64,000 nt of DNA, from positions 52,000 to 115,999 of the forward strand of contig NZ_FOTT01000006.1 in the NCBI RefSeq assembly GCF_900114655.1, given 5' to 3'. The notes beneath the pieces were generated by a model, which saw only the letters and a list, made by a program, of their open reading frames with translations, did not search any database and was not told where the DNA came from. The position numbers were made by a program, and so were the translations under genes. Source of the DNA: Candidatus Frackibacter sp. WG13 (GTDB taxonomy: Bacteria > Bacillota > Halanaerobiia > Halobacteroidales > Acetohalobiaceae). Positions 18,813-26,521 of this stretch are shown one piece after another. Each line of letters starts with the position of its first letter. Position 1 is the stretch's first letter.

Positions 18813-20372
18813 CTATTTAAAATTATATTTATTATTCTTTACAGTCACCCTACATGAATCCCCATTGATAATATCCCTCATAAAAAAATCATTAGATCTC
18901 GTAATATCCTTAAGAGAAGCTAATTCATTCATAAAGCTAAACAGCTTAAATTTATACTCATCTGGTATTAATTGAGCTGGATAGCCTTTATTAATTAATG
19001 ACAAAGCCCTATAAAAATTAAGATTAATTTTTAAATCTACACTTTCCTTATTATTCATATTCACTACCTTAAACAAAATATGGTCAGGTACATATTCCAT
19101 AGTCTTAAATTCCTTAGGAATTCTAGGCACCTGTAATGATATAAAATCTAATGGAAAGCTACGACTAGCAACTGCTACCTTTGGATTTGTTCTCAACTCA
19201 TATTTATGAGTTATCCAAATTTTAAGTCTATCATGGTCATTATCATTAGGATTAAAAAATCTATTAATAGCTAATACAATTTCTTTTATTTTTTCACTAT
19301 GTCTATCATAAGCTTGTGTCAATAGCTTATAATACTCTCCAATCTCGTCTGGTATTAATTGAAGTAATTCTTCACCTCTAATATTTTCAAAGTAGAACTT
19401 CCTTTTTATGGACTTAAATACTTCGTTAGCTTTATTATGATCATTTAATTTTTCAGGTGCTTCCTCAGGAGGGTCAAATTGCCACCCTTCTGTTAGTTCA
19501 CCCTTCCAAAGATTTTCATCAATCTCTGGATGTGTATAATTGTAGGGGTCAAATTGCTTAATAACTTTAAAAAGTTCATTGTCACCTTGAAAAACTAAGT
19601 CATAATATAAGCCTTGTTTTGATTCATTATTTTCTCTTTCAGAACATCTCTTACCTTTTGTGATGAGATAAGCAAAAAATCCTAGAATATCCCTCATCAC
19701 TATATGAATACCCGAATTACCTATTTTATTAGTTAATTTTAATAATCTTTCTTTTACTATATCATTATCAAGAGCATCTATATTGTATAAAGAACTACAT
19801 CCATTACAAGAACTACACCCATCACATTTATTACTCAAATTCAATAGCTTAGATAATACTCTTTCAGTCATATCAGGTGATAAAAGGTTTCTATTATTTA
19901 AATCAATCACAACCACATTATGTATATCAAATTCTTTTACTTCATTATTATATATTATTGAATTTTTTCTTTGATAAATAATTGACTTATAATCAGGTAG
20001 TCTTTCTCCTAATTGATTAAGCAATTCTATAAAAGGATATTCATTAATAGCAATAATAGCAGGATTATTAGCATCGATCGCTTTCTTAAGATCTTCAAGA
20101 AACTTTTCATTATCCTTAATTTCATTAATATCCTTAACCACATATGCATCATATTCATCTATAATCTGTTTTAAAGATCTTATTAAATGTGTCTTTCCAT
20201 CACCTGGATTTCCAGTTATATAAATCACCTTTTTATTCTTAATACATTGTATAATTAATTCTTCTATTGGAGACTCTATATGAAGTGCTCTAAGTTCACT
20301 ATCTGTAAATATATCTGCATAGCTATTACGATTATTATATAGCTTAGATATAAAATCTAAATTAGATTTCAT
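18813..20372 (-). CDS. dptF: DptF-like restriction ATPase
   Basis: 519 aa, the family's usual size. P-loop GNPGDGKTH at residues 54-62, Walker B-like AIIAINEYPF near 105-114, and a four-cysteine cluster at C183, C186, C189 and C192 that could bind zinc, followed by IHIVMRDILGFFAYLITKG, which is characteristic of DptF. DptF works with DptG and DptH in the Dnd restriction module, which attacks DNA lacking phosphorothioates; this is family knowledge. First gene of the operon, ATG with GGAGGT 6 nt upstream. No dndB, dndC, dndD or dndE lies nearby, which is unusual for this family. Confidence 0.78.
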   Translation of the reverse strand: MKSNLDFISKLYNNRNSYADIFTDSELRALHIESPIEELIIQCIKNKKVIYITGNPGDGKTHLIRSLKQIIDEYDAYVVKDINEIKDNEKFLEDLKKAIDANNPAIIAINEYPFIELLNQLGERLPDYKSIIYQRKNSIIYNNEVKEFDIHNVVVIDLNNRNLLSPDMTERVLSKLLNLSNKCDGCSSCNGCSSLYNIDALDNDIVKERLLKLTNKIGNSGIHIVMRDILGFFAYLITKGKRCSERENNESKQGLYYDLVFQGDNELFKVIKQFDPYNYTHPEIDENLWKGELTEGWQFDPPEEAPEKLNDHNKANEVFKSIKRKFYFENIRGEELLQLIPDEIGEYYKLLTQAYDRHSEKIKEIVLAINRFFNPNDNDHDRLKIWITHKYELRTNPKVAVASRSFPLDFISLQVPRIPKEFKTMEYVPDHILFKVVNMNNKESVDLKINLNFYRALSLINKGYPAQLIPDEYKFKLFSFMNELASLKDITRSNDFFMRDIINGDSCRVTVKNNKYNFK

Positions 20373-20747
20373 AATATACCTCCAGCCTAAATATTAAGTT
20401 CTGTTAAGTTATATATACCTTAAATTTTCTACTTAAAAGTAACTATTTAAATCATCAATCTCAGAAACCACTTGTAACCAAAAAACTGATCAATTTCAAC
20501 ACATTTCTTAAATTTCTATAGTATATCTCATTAAAACATTACATATCAGGATTTTTTCAAAAGCTATATATTTACTTATGATTGATTTTAAAATAAAAAA
20601 CCGCTTAATTCTTTATAACCATAAGAAAAATATGTATTGAAGTTGGTTCTAAAAAGCAACTTATTATCTTTCGACCATGATTTCCCCCACCAAATCAATA
20701 AATATAAAAGTTTTTCAATTATAACTAAATAAATTAGAATAAAGTTT
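20373..20747. other. Intergenic upstream of dptF
   Basis: No gene. It must contain the dptF operon promoter (minus strand); a GGTATATATAAC stretch at about 20410-20424 is a possible -10 region without a convincing -35. Confidence 0.35.
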
Positions 20748-22865
20748 TTAAATATTATTACTTACAAAAAGAGATTTTTCATCAAAATCTGTTAACCTAT
20801 TTACTATATCAACAGTATAAATACGTTTTAAAAACCATCTCTTTCTCCAAAATTCAATAATTTGCTGTGTATATTTCTCTTCATTACCATCTAAAGGATA
20901 AAAATAATTTAATTCATCTGTTTCTCCTCTTAAAAATTCTCGAGCATTTGAAGCTAATTCAATTCCATATATAATTCTTTTATTCTCTTGTTTAAGAAAG
21001 GAATTTTTAAGTCCTAAAGCAGATATTCCTTTCCTTAATAATCTCATACGAGGACTAGTGCCTTCCCCAAAAATATTATTTATTGTTCTTCCTCCTTCAA
21101 TTATTTCTAATGTCTTACTGATATATTCCATTGTATCATCGGCAAAATATACTGAAGTATATCCTTCAGTTTTTCCTAGCTCCGTAAACTTTAAGTAGTT
21201 TTCACCTCCAATTGACATTTTTAGTCTATTATATTGACTACTTCCAATTCCATAAAGACTCGTTGTTCCTAAATAAGCTAAGCGCGAATCTCTTATCACT
21301 TCACCACCATTCATTTTTGAAGCAATTCTACTTACTTGCGAAGAATATTTGTTATTATAATCCTTAATTACAATTGGACTACAAGTTAATAAAGCTACTA
21401 GTTTGCCTCCTAATAAGTGATTATAAGGTGGTATAGCACCACAAACAATAATCTCCATAATATTAGATCCTATTTTTTGCTTTCTATTAGCTTCTAAGGC
21501 AATATTAACAACTTTACCAGCTTTGTAATTAACAAGCTTATTTAATGCTTTTACTGCAGCCTCCTTCTTTTGGCCCAATTGATCTAACTTTAAGCCTACC
21601 TGATTTAATATCCTATATATAATCAGTTTTGCTTCTAATAATCTAGCTAATTCTCGCACACGCTTCTTTTTAAACAATGTAGTTTTTGCCTCAGCCTTCC
21701 AATCAATCTCTCCAGTTGACTTTTTATTCTCTAATTGCTTTTTTCTTAAATCTTCAAAAATACTTTCAAGCTTTTTAACAATCTCTATATTAGGATTATC
21801 AATATCCTCCTTAGTCAGTATATTTTCCTTAATTAAATCCTTAATATACACCTTGTTAATTGCCTGTTTAATAAATTTATTGAAAAGCCTTATTAATTTA
21901 GAACTTTCAGTTTTTATCCGTAAAGAATACTCACCTTCAGTTTCTAAGTAAATTGTTTTTTGTACATCTCTTTTTAAATCAAGATCCCCTTTTAATGTTT
22001 CTTTATATTTTACTACCTTTTTATTACGATTCAATCTATTTTTTACAAATTCTAATGTCCATCCAATGTAATTGTCTCTTTTTGACAAATTTAAGACAGT
22101 ATTTCCTAGGGCAGAAATACCGATAATTGGATGGTAAGGCTGAGATGCATCTCTTATAAGATAAAATCTATTTCTACCTGGAGTCCTTTTATATGGTAAA
22201 GACCAAGTATATCTAAAATACCTCCATATATCTCTTAATCTATACCCAGTATAAGAGCATTTTGACTCATCAACCACCTGCAAATATGGCTTTATCGCTT
22301 CCCTTGCTAAATTATACTGTTCTTCATCACTATCCTTACTTTTTATTTCTTTTATTCTAGAAACAAGAATTTCTTTATCTCCAATAAGATTCGTTATACT
22401 AATTTTTTCTCCATTATATTCCTTAACCTTTTCCATCTTATTAATAAATCTATCAATGCTATCCTTTTTAAGTTGAATATTTCTCTCTTTTTGTAATTGC
22501 TTACGTAAATAAGCTTTATTTTGATTTAAATTAGGCTTTGCTAATTTTATATTACTATTGCTATCAATAACTATTCTCCAATTCAATTCAAGTAAATCTC
22601 TTAATATACACAGAACCGTAATGAACTTTACTCCCTCCAATGAAAAATCAAGATTATTTACTATACTTTTATTTTCTTCAATTCTTTTATTTAAATAATT
22701 CAATCTTCTATCTCCATGCTTATTAACGGCATTTTTGATTATTGTAATAAACTTTTTATTGTAGCAATCAGTTAGTTTTGGAGTAAAGGGGATAAAATTA
22801 TCCTCCTCAATTGTAGCCTTATCATTATGACCTAACTTACTTTTTTTATTTCTAGATGACATCAT
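20748..22865 (-). CDS. Large DUF4338/DruA-like protein, copy 2
   Basis: 705 aa paralogue of the protein at 9326-11377. Shares TPGRNRFYLIRDASQP, HPIIGISALGNTVLNLSKRD, YIGWT, CGAIPPYNHLLGGKLVALL, LGTTSLYGIGSSQYNRLK, ELGKTEGYTSVYF and FGEGTSPRMRLL, plus the arginine-rich C-terminus. The copies differ most in the first 90 residues and in the insert after YIGWT (about 285-400), where this copy is longer and has more acidic residues. Such a pattern fits two proteins with a common core and different recognition segments; this is inference. Starts with two ATGs after AGGAGGAGTAAA. Transcribed alone, upstream of the dptF operon on the same strand. Confidence 0.75.
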   Translation of the reverse strand: MMSSRNKKSKLGHNDKATIEEDNFIPFTPKLTDCYNKKFITIIKNAVNKHGDRRLNYLNKRIEENKSIVNNLDFSLEGVKFITVLCILRDLLELNWRIVIDSNSNIKLAKPNLNQNKAYLRKQLQKERNIQLKKDSIDRFINKMEKVKEYNGEKISITNLIGDKEILVSRIKEIKSKDSDEEQYNLAREAIKPYLQVVDESKCSYTGYRLRDIWRYFRYTWSLPYKRTPGRNRFYLIRDASQPYHPIIGISALGNTVLNLSKRDNYIGWTLEFVKNRLNRNKKVVKYKETLKGDLDLKRDVQKTIYLETEGEYSLRIKTESSKLIRLFNKFIKQAINKVYIKDLIKENILTKEDIDNPNIEIVKKLESIFEDLRKKQLENKKSTGEIDWKAEAKTTLFKKKRVRELARLLEAKLIIYRILNQVGLKLDQLGQKKEAAVKALNKLVNYKAGKVVNIALEANRKQKIGSNIMEIIVCGAIPPYNHLLGGKLVALLTCSPIVIKDYNNKYSSQVSRIASKMNGGEVIRDSRLAYLGTTSLYGIGSSQYNRLKMSIGGENYLKFTELGKTEGYTSVYFADDTMEYISKTLEIIEGGRTINNIFGEGTSPRMRLLRKGISALGLKNSFLKQENKRIIYGIELASNAREFLRGETDELNYFYPLDGNEEKYTQQIIEFWRKRWFLKRIYTVDIVNRLTDFDEKSLFVSNNI

Positions 22866-23248
22866 TTTACTCCTCCTAAAAATTAATGTAATTAAAGTCT
22901 TATTTTATCAAAACATTTATTAAATAACTAGCATTTATAATAAAAATGAAGTCGTTATTTGTATATATTAGATAGAAATACAGATTATCCCTTTAATACT
23001 GTTCTAAAGTCTCTCTATAAATCTTAATAATTAAATACTAATTACAGACTAATCGCTATTTACTACATCACCGTAAAAGTTCCATAACTACTTAAATATA
23101 AAATACAAGGATTAACTATCACCTCCTTTAATTCCTTAATCTAATCTTCAATATAACTATCTAATATCTATATTTCACTTTTCATTCAACTCTAGTTTAT
23201 ATGGTAATAGTAGTTAAATATCTGATTATTCATTGGTTTTGTTTAAAT
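22866..23248. other. Intergenic, nothing recognised
   Basis: AT-rich, no open frame with a ribosome site and no strong hairpin. It separates the defence cassette from the ArdC-like gene and should contain the promoter of DruA-like copy 2. Confidence 0.4.
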
Positions 23249-23267
23249 GGAGGGGCAAAGCCCCTCC
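23249..23267 (-). terminator. Terminator hairpin after ArdC-like gene
   Basis: Perfect GC-rich hairpin GGAGGGGC-AAA-GCCCCTCC, 6 nt past the stop codon of the ArdC-like gene. On the minus strand it is followed by ATTTAAACAAAA, a weak T tract. Confidence 0.65.
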
Positions 23268-23272
23268 GAACT

Positions 23273-24121
23273 TTATGCTATCTTTTTAATTCCCTGCTGT
23301 TCTTCATTTTTTAAATAATCTTTAGTAAAGTTAATTATCTCTTTGCTCACTCTGCTAATCCGATCCAGACTCTCTTTTAAATCATAAGATTTTTTATATA
23401 AAGCTAAATACTTACTGCTTTTTAACTCTACATTGTAATGATCCATTACTATAAAAGCCACTGCTTCAGCTTCTAGTTCCTTAATTTCTTTCGTCAATTC
23501 TTCATTATTTTCTTTATGTAATAATTCATGTGCTAACTCATGAACTAAACAGCTTGCTTGTTCTGTTTTATTTCTCTCTGTTGTTTTTACTGCTATATAA
23601 CCACCGCTTGAATATCCATGACAACCAGCTGTTAAAAAAGGATCTTCCTCAACTGTTTTTAAATCTACTTCTATCCTTTTCTTATCTGCAAACCTTAAAA
23701 GCGGCTGCATAATCTCACCAAAATTATCTTTTAAACTTAAATCCATTGTAGGTATTGAATCGCCTTCAGTCTGTGAAATATCAAAAACAGTTACCGGTCT
23801 AAAATACATTACTTTCTTTTCCTTCTCTACAATCTCGCCATTCTCGTCTTCTTCCTCAACTGTCTTCTTAAATGTCATAGGTGCTAAAATTTTAATTCCT
23901 TTTTCTCCTTTCTGAACCTGGCGGCCGAGCTTCTGCCACTTTTTATATCCAGCTACGTGTGTTGCTCCTGGTCTTTGCTGCTGTATTAAAATTTGATTGT
24001 TCATGCTGTAATTATGAAATTTAGAAAAGAACTTCAACATTTCTTTAAACTCCTCTGAAGATCTAACCTGCTCTATTCCTTTTTCCAACTTTTCAAGTAG
24101 CTCCTTAGTTTTCTTACCCAT
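23273..24121 (-). CDS. ArdC-like ssDNA-binding and metallopeptidase-domain protein
   Basis: 282 aa. The N-terminal half (about 5-120) is the ArdC/DUF1738 ssDNA-binding domain: FHNYSMNNQILIQQQRPGATH, then GYKKWQKLGRQVQKGEKGI and FDISQTEG. The C-terminal half is an ImmA/IrrE-type zinc peptidase fold with HELAH at 194-198 and a downstream EAEAVAF helix that would give the third ligand. ArdC proteins travel on conjugative plasmids and protect incoming single-stranded DNA from restriction. That fits its place between the defence cassette and the transfer genes. ATG after AAGGAGCTGAT. Confidence 0.85.
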   Translation of the reverse strand: MGKKTKELLEKLEKGIEQVRSSEEFKEMLKFFSKFHNYSMNNQILIQQQRPGATHVAGYKKWQKLGRQVQKGEKGIKILAPMTFKKTVEEEDENGEIVEKEKKVMYFRPVTVFDISQTEGDSIPTMDLSLKDNFGEIMQPLLRFADKKRIEVDLKTVEEDPFLTAGCHGYSSGGYIAVKTTERNKTEQASCLVHELAHELLHKENNEELTKEIKELEAEAVAFIVMDHYNVELKSSKYLALYKKSYDLKESLDRISRVSKEIINFTKDYLKNEEQQGIKKIA

Positions 24122-24201
24122 TTCTATCAGCTCCTTAATAATTTTTCTGCTTTACCGCAGGTTGAGCGGAAGACCCCGAAGGGTCCGCCGGAATTCTCGG
24201 C

Positions 24202-24432
24202 TTATTCTCCCTTGCCCTGTTCAATCCATTTATAAAGTTTATTTTGAATTTCTCTGATTGCTTTTTGTGCTTCAGTTTCTCCCTGGGCTCCAGGATGATG
24301 TTTAAGTTTATATTCTCTATTTAAAGCCTGGTCCAATTCCTCAAGCGTTCTACACTCTGCGATTAACCTGCCAACTGATTCCGCTCCCCTGTACCAATCT
24401 TTAATCTTAGCTGCTTTAGCTTCTTTCATCAT
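24202..24432 (-). CDS. Small unknown protein
   Basis: 76 aa, charged and helical, with no recognised domain (RLIAECRTLEELDQALNREY in the middle, ending KWIEQGKGE). It begins 10 nt after the 116-aa gene upstream and lies 80 nt before the ArdC-like gene, so the three form one small operon. A compact hairpin (GACCC-CGAA-GGGTC at 24172-24185) sits just downstream. Probably a plasmid accessory protein. Confidence 0.65.
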   Translation of the reverse strand: MMKEAKAAKIKDWYRGAESVGRLIAECRTLEELDQALNREYKLKHHPGAQGETEAQKAIREIQNKLYKWIEQGKGE

Positions 24433-24442
24433 TTATCCCCTC

Positions 24443-24793
24443 CTATCTGTGTAAGTAATCACTAAAAGCTTTATGAAAATCTTCTTTAGTCTTTCCATAG
24501 TAATGACCTAAAGTATAATTGCCGATACTCTCATTTTTAATTCTAGAAACAAACTTTTCACTTTTTAAAAGATACGCCAATTGTACTTTTAAATAATCAT
24601 CTTGTGGGTGTCTTGAATACTGAGCTTCATAAATAATAATTTCATTTGCATCTTGAATTGCTAACTGATCTTCAATAACTTCAATTAATTCTCCTTTGCT
24701 TGTTTTTACTCTGTGATTTTCTCCCTCTTTTCCCTGTAACTCCACAACCTCACCAACATGTAAACTATCCAAATCCTTAATAACAGCTTTCAT
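24443..24793 (-). CDS. Small unknown protein
   Basis: 116 aa from the ATG at 24791-24793, 9 nt after GGAGG; a TTG three codons upstream overlaps the ribosome site. The first 50 residues form a short beta-rich segment (LDSLHVGEVVELQGKEGE, VKTSKGELIEVIEDQ); the rest is helical with several aromatic residues (YSRHPQDDY, GNYTLGHYYGKTKEDF). No family recognised. First gene of the ArdC-like operon, or second if the zinc ribbon upstream is counted. Confidence 0.65.
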   Translation of the reverse strand: MKAVIKDLDSLHVGEVVELQGKEGENHRVKTSKGELIEVIEDQLAIQDANEIIIYEAQYSRHPQDDYLKVQLAYLLKSEKFVSRIKNESIGNYTLGHYYGKTKEDFHKAFSDYLHR

Positions 24794-24823
24794 TTTTATC
24801 AACCTCCTAGACTAAATTTAATT

Positions 24824-24916
24824 TTATAAACTGCAAGCTTGCCAACCACAATTTAAACAGATCCAGCAACCACCTTGAGGAAAAAGCTTTCTCCCACATT
24901 CAGGACATCTATTAAT
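24824..24916 (-). CDS. Tiny zinc-ribbon protein
   Basis: About 30 aa: INRCPECGRKLFPQGGC then WICLNCGWQAC-SL. Three CxxC-type pairs and the order CPECG...GGC..C..CGW..C are close to the zinc-ribbon tail of B12-dependent ribonucleotide reductases. GGAGG at 24929-24925 is 8 nt upstream of an ATT codon at 24916; no ATG or TTG is available, and the GTG at 24925 overlaps the ribosome site. ATT is therefore the likeliest start. Function unknown. Confidence 0.55.
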   Translation of the reverse strand: MNRCPECGRKLFPQGGCWICLNCGWQACSL

Positions 24917-24959
24917 GATCAGCACCTCCTTTAAAATTTATTTATTTTAAAAAACAAAT

Positions 24960-25195
24960 TTAAGTTGATTGCTTGCAAGGTCTTCAGTTTCTGGAATAGC
25001 ATTAAGTCAGATATTTTTAAAAATGTTCACTTTCATTTTTCCAAATATCTTAAAGCAGGTCTTAAAAAAATTTTGTACTTTAAAATTATTTTAAGGAAGC
25101 CTTTTGACTTAATGATATGGAAGAAACATAATGTTTTTAAAAGCAATCAACTTAATTTAAAAAAGAGAACAGATTTCTCTGTTCTCTACCTTTTA
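24960..25195 (+). ncRNA. Candidate structured RNA with own terminator
   Basis: A long-range foldback: TTAAGTTGATTGCTT (24960-24974) pairs with AAGCAATCAACTTAA near 25140-25154. Inside are GTTTCT / AGAAAC and CATTAAGTCA / TGACTTAATG, giving a closing stem of 15 bp, then 6 bp and 10 bp separated by two internal loops, and an apical domain with GATATTT / AAATATC. It is followed directly by a terminator hairpin. The long-rod-with-bubbles shape and size recall 6S RNA, but I cannot match its consensus. No protein-like open frame with a ribosome site overlaps. Confidence 0.45.
25164..25194 (+). terminator. Terminator hairpin
   Basis: Perfect 10-bp stem AGAGAACAGA / TCTGTTCTCT, loop TTTC, followed by ACCTTTTA. 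Positioned to end the candidate RNA immediately to its left. Confidence 0.65.
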
Positions 25196-25237
25196 TCTTT
25201 AATATTTTACCTACTATGTTTGCTGAATTTCTTTTGA

Positions 25238-25397
25238 ATACTTTTCTTTGTTAGTTTTCTAAAAAGTAAGTAAAGAAAAGTATGCTTGTACGTTCTTAAT
25301 TATCTAAGTTTTGAGCGTTCTATGCTCTATACTTAGATAATTGCACTTTACTAATATAATGAAATAATTGTGGAACGTTTTTTGTTCGTCAATTATT
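25238..25397. repeat. Three consecutive stem-loops
   Basis: Hairpin 1: ATACTTTTCTTT (25238-25249) with AAAGAAAAGTAT (25272-25283). Hairpin 2: AATTATCTAAGT (25298-25309) with ACTTAGATAATT (25331-25342), inner GAGC / GCTC, loop GTTCTAT. Hairpin 3: AATAATTG (25363-25370) with CAATTATT (25390-25397), inner GAAC / GTTC, loop GTTTTTT. Hairpins 2 and 3 share one plan: outer stem, small internal loop, 4-bp inner stem, 7-nt loop starting GTT. Candidate replication or transfer structures. Confidence 0.55.
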
Positions 25398-25548
25398 AAA
25401 CCTATTTAATCTGTTTTATCCTGTACTGTCTTGCATTAGAGAAGAAGAAATTCCAAGTTTGAGAGATTTAATAAACCTTGAATTAGCCCGATTGAAGCGA
25501 ATACTTGGAGACCAACCAGACACAACTCTAGATGAATTTTACCTCTAA
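25363..25548 (+). pseudogene. Coding fragment without start
   Basis: The plus frame ends with EEEIPSLRDLINLELARLKR and ILGDQPDTTLDEFYL then stop, which looks like the real C-terminus of a protein, but there is no start codon or ribosome site upstream and the first part overlaps hairpin 3. Probably the remnant of a deleted gene; family not recognised. Confidence 0.3.
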
Positions 25549-25798
25549 GTTCTACAATTGGAACCGATAGCCCGACCTGGTTTTTAGGTAATGCCCAAAT
25601 AAAAATTCTTAAATGTTTCTTCTTAATAATCCTTAAAAAGGTTGATAATCCAAATATTAATTAATAATAGCCAGAAAAACTACTATTTTTTAAAAAGTGA
25701 TAAAATTAATACATGTTAAAAATATTCGCACTTATCAATAAGTGTAAAGCATTCTAACAAAAGGGTGATTTGATGCAAAAGCATCTAGAGGTTTTAGT

Positions 25799-25903
25799 AT
25801 GAGTAAAAAGATTAAGAATACAGCTGTAAAAGATAGATTATTGAATATAGCTAAAGAGGAAGGAATAAACTTTAATCAAATATTATTACTTCATGGGTTA
25901 TGA
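25799..25903 (+). pseudogene. Remnant of an AbiEii-type toxin gene
   Basis: 34 aa from ATG: KNTAVKDRLLNIAKEEG then INFNQILLLHGL and an immediate stop. This is the start of AbiEii/AbiGii nucleotidyltransferase toxins (A..VR.RLLN.A...G.DFN.LL..Y.LER). The expected next residues, the ERFLYRLS helix and the nucleotidyltransferase core, are absent, so the gene has been cut to a stub. No intact AbiEi antitoxin seen upstream. Marks decay of an older defence gene at this boundary. Confidence 0.5.
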
Positions 25904-25938
25904 ATCATTATACTTCTTAGTCTTAATTAATAAAAAAA

Positions 25939-25965
25939 CGACCAGGTTTAATTAAAGCCTGATCG
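25939..25965 (-). terminator. Terminator overlapping a stop codon
   Basis: CGATCAGGCTTTAATTAAACCTGGTCG on the minus strand forms an imperfect hairpin followed by TTTTTTT. Its upstream arm includes the last codons and stop of the membrane protein at 25948, ending the long minus-strand operon there. Confidence 0.85.
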
Positions 25966-26514
25966 CAAAGAATAAATTAAATCACTTATTAAATTTAAAG
26001 TACCATCTTTCCAATAAATCATTAACACTAACATAGAACTTATCACTAAGAACAATAAGTTTTCCGCTACTTTTCCCACTTTTATATTTCCTAAACTGTA
26101 TCTTTTATTTTTAGGCCAGAATAATGTAACTCCTCCAGGATTAAATAAGTCCATCAAAATATGACTTAGATACCCAATTAAGAATCCATAAACTAAAACC
26201 ATATTTATAAATTTAAGCCTGATTAAGGATAATGAAAATAGAGCTGTAATCATTATTCCTAAGATACTATGCGATATTCCTCTATGTTTAATTCCTAAGA
26301 ACTTTAAAATCCAGCTTAATAAAGGTATTTTTCTACTCAACTTGCTATTTCTTTGGTCTAAATCTGGAACCAATGAGCCTAAAGCAGCCCCTAATACGAA
26401 TTGTAATGAAGTTGGTCCGAATAAAGAAATAAAGGTTAACCCAGATATATTTAAAATTTGCATTAAGATAACTGACAGCAAAACTGCAAATGTACTGTGA
26501 GTATAAAATGTCAT
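25948..26514 (-). CDS. YdjM/YbcI-type membrane-bound metal-dependent hydrolase
   Basis: 188 aa integral membrane protein with 4-5 hydrophobic segments. The DUF457/YdjM signature is clear: HSTFAVLL near the N-terminus, GAALGSLVPDLDQRNS, then HRGISHSILG and, later, GYLSHILMDLFNPGGV. The His/Asp residues form the proposed metal site. Members are thought to act on membrane lipids, but no substrate is established. Stops 8 nt after the topoisomerase gene begins its own reading, i.e. it is the last gene of the unit. A plausible partner of the envelope genes upstream. Confidence 0.8.
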   Translation of the reverse strand: MTFYTHSTFAVLLSVILMQILNISGLTFISLFGPTSLQFVLGAALGSLVPDLDQRNSKLSRKIPLLSWILKFLGIKHRGISHSILGIMITALFSLSLIRLKFINMVLVYGFLIGYLSHILMDLFNPGGVTLFWPKNKRYSLGNIKVGKVAENLLFLVISSMLVLMIYWKDGTLNLISDLIYSLRSGFN

Positions 26515-26521
26515 ATATTAA

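Noticed and set aside
24965..25237. 90-codon plus-strand open frame
   Set aside because: Overlaps the foldback RNA and terminator, has no ribosome site, and its composition is that of random AT-rich DNA.
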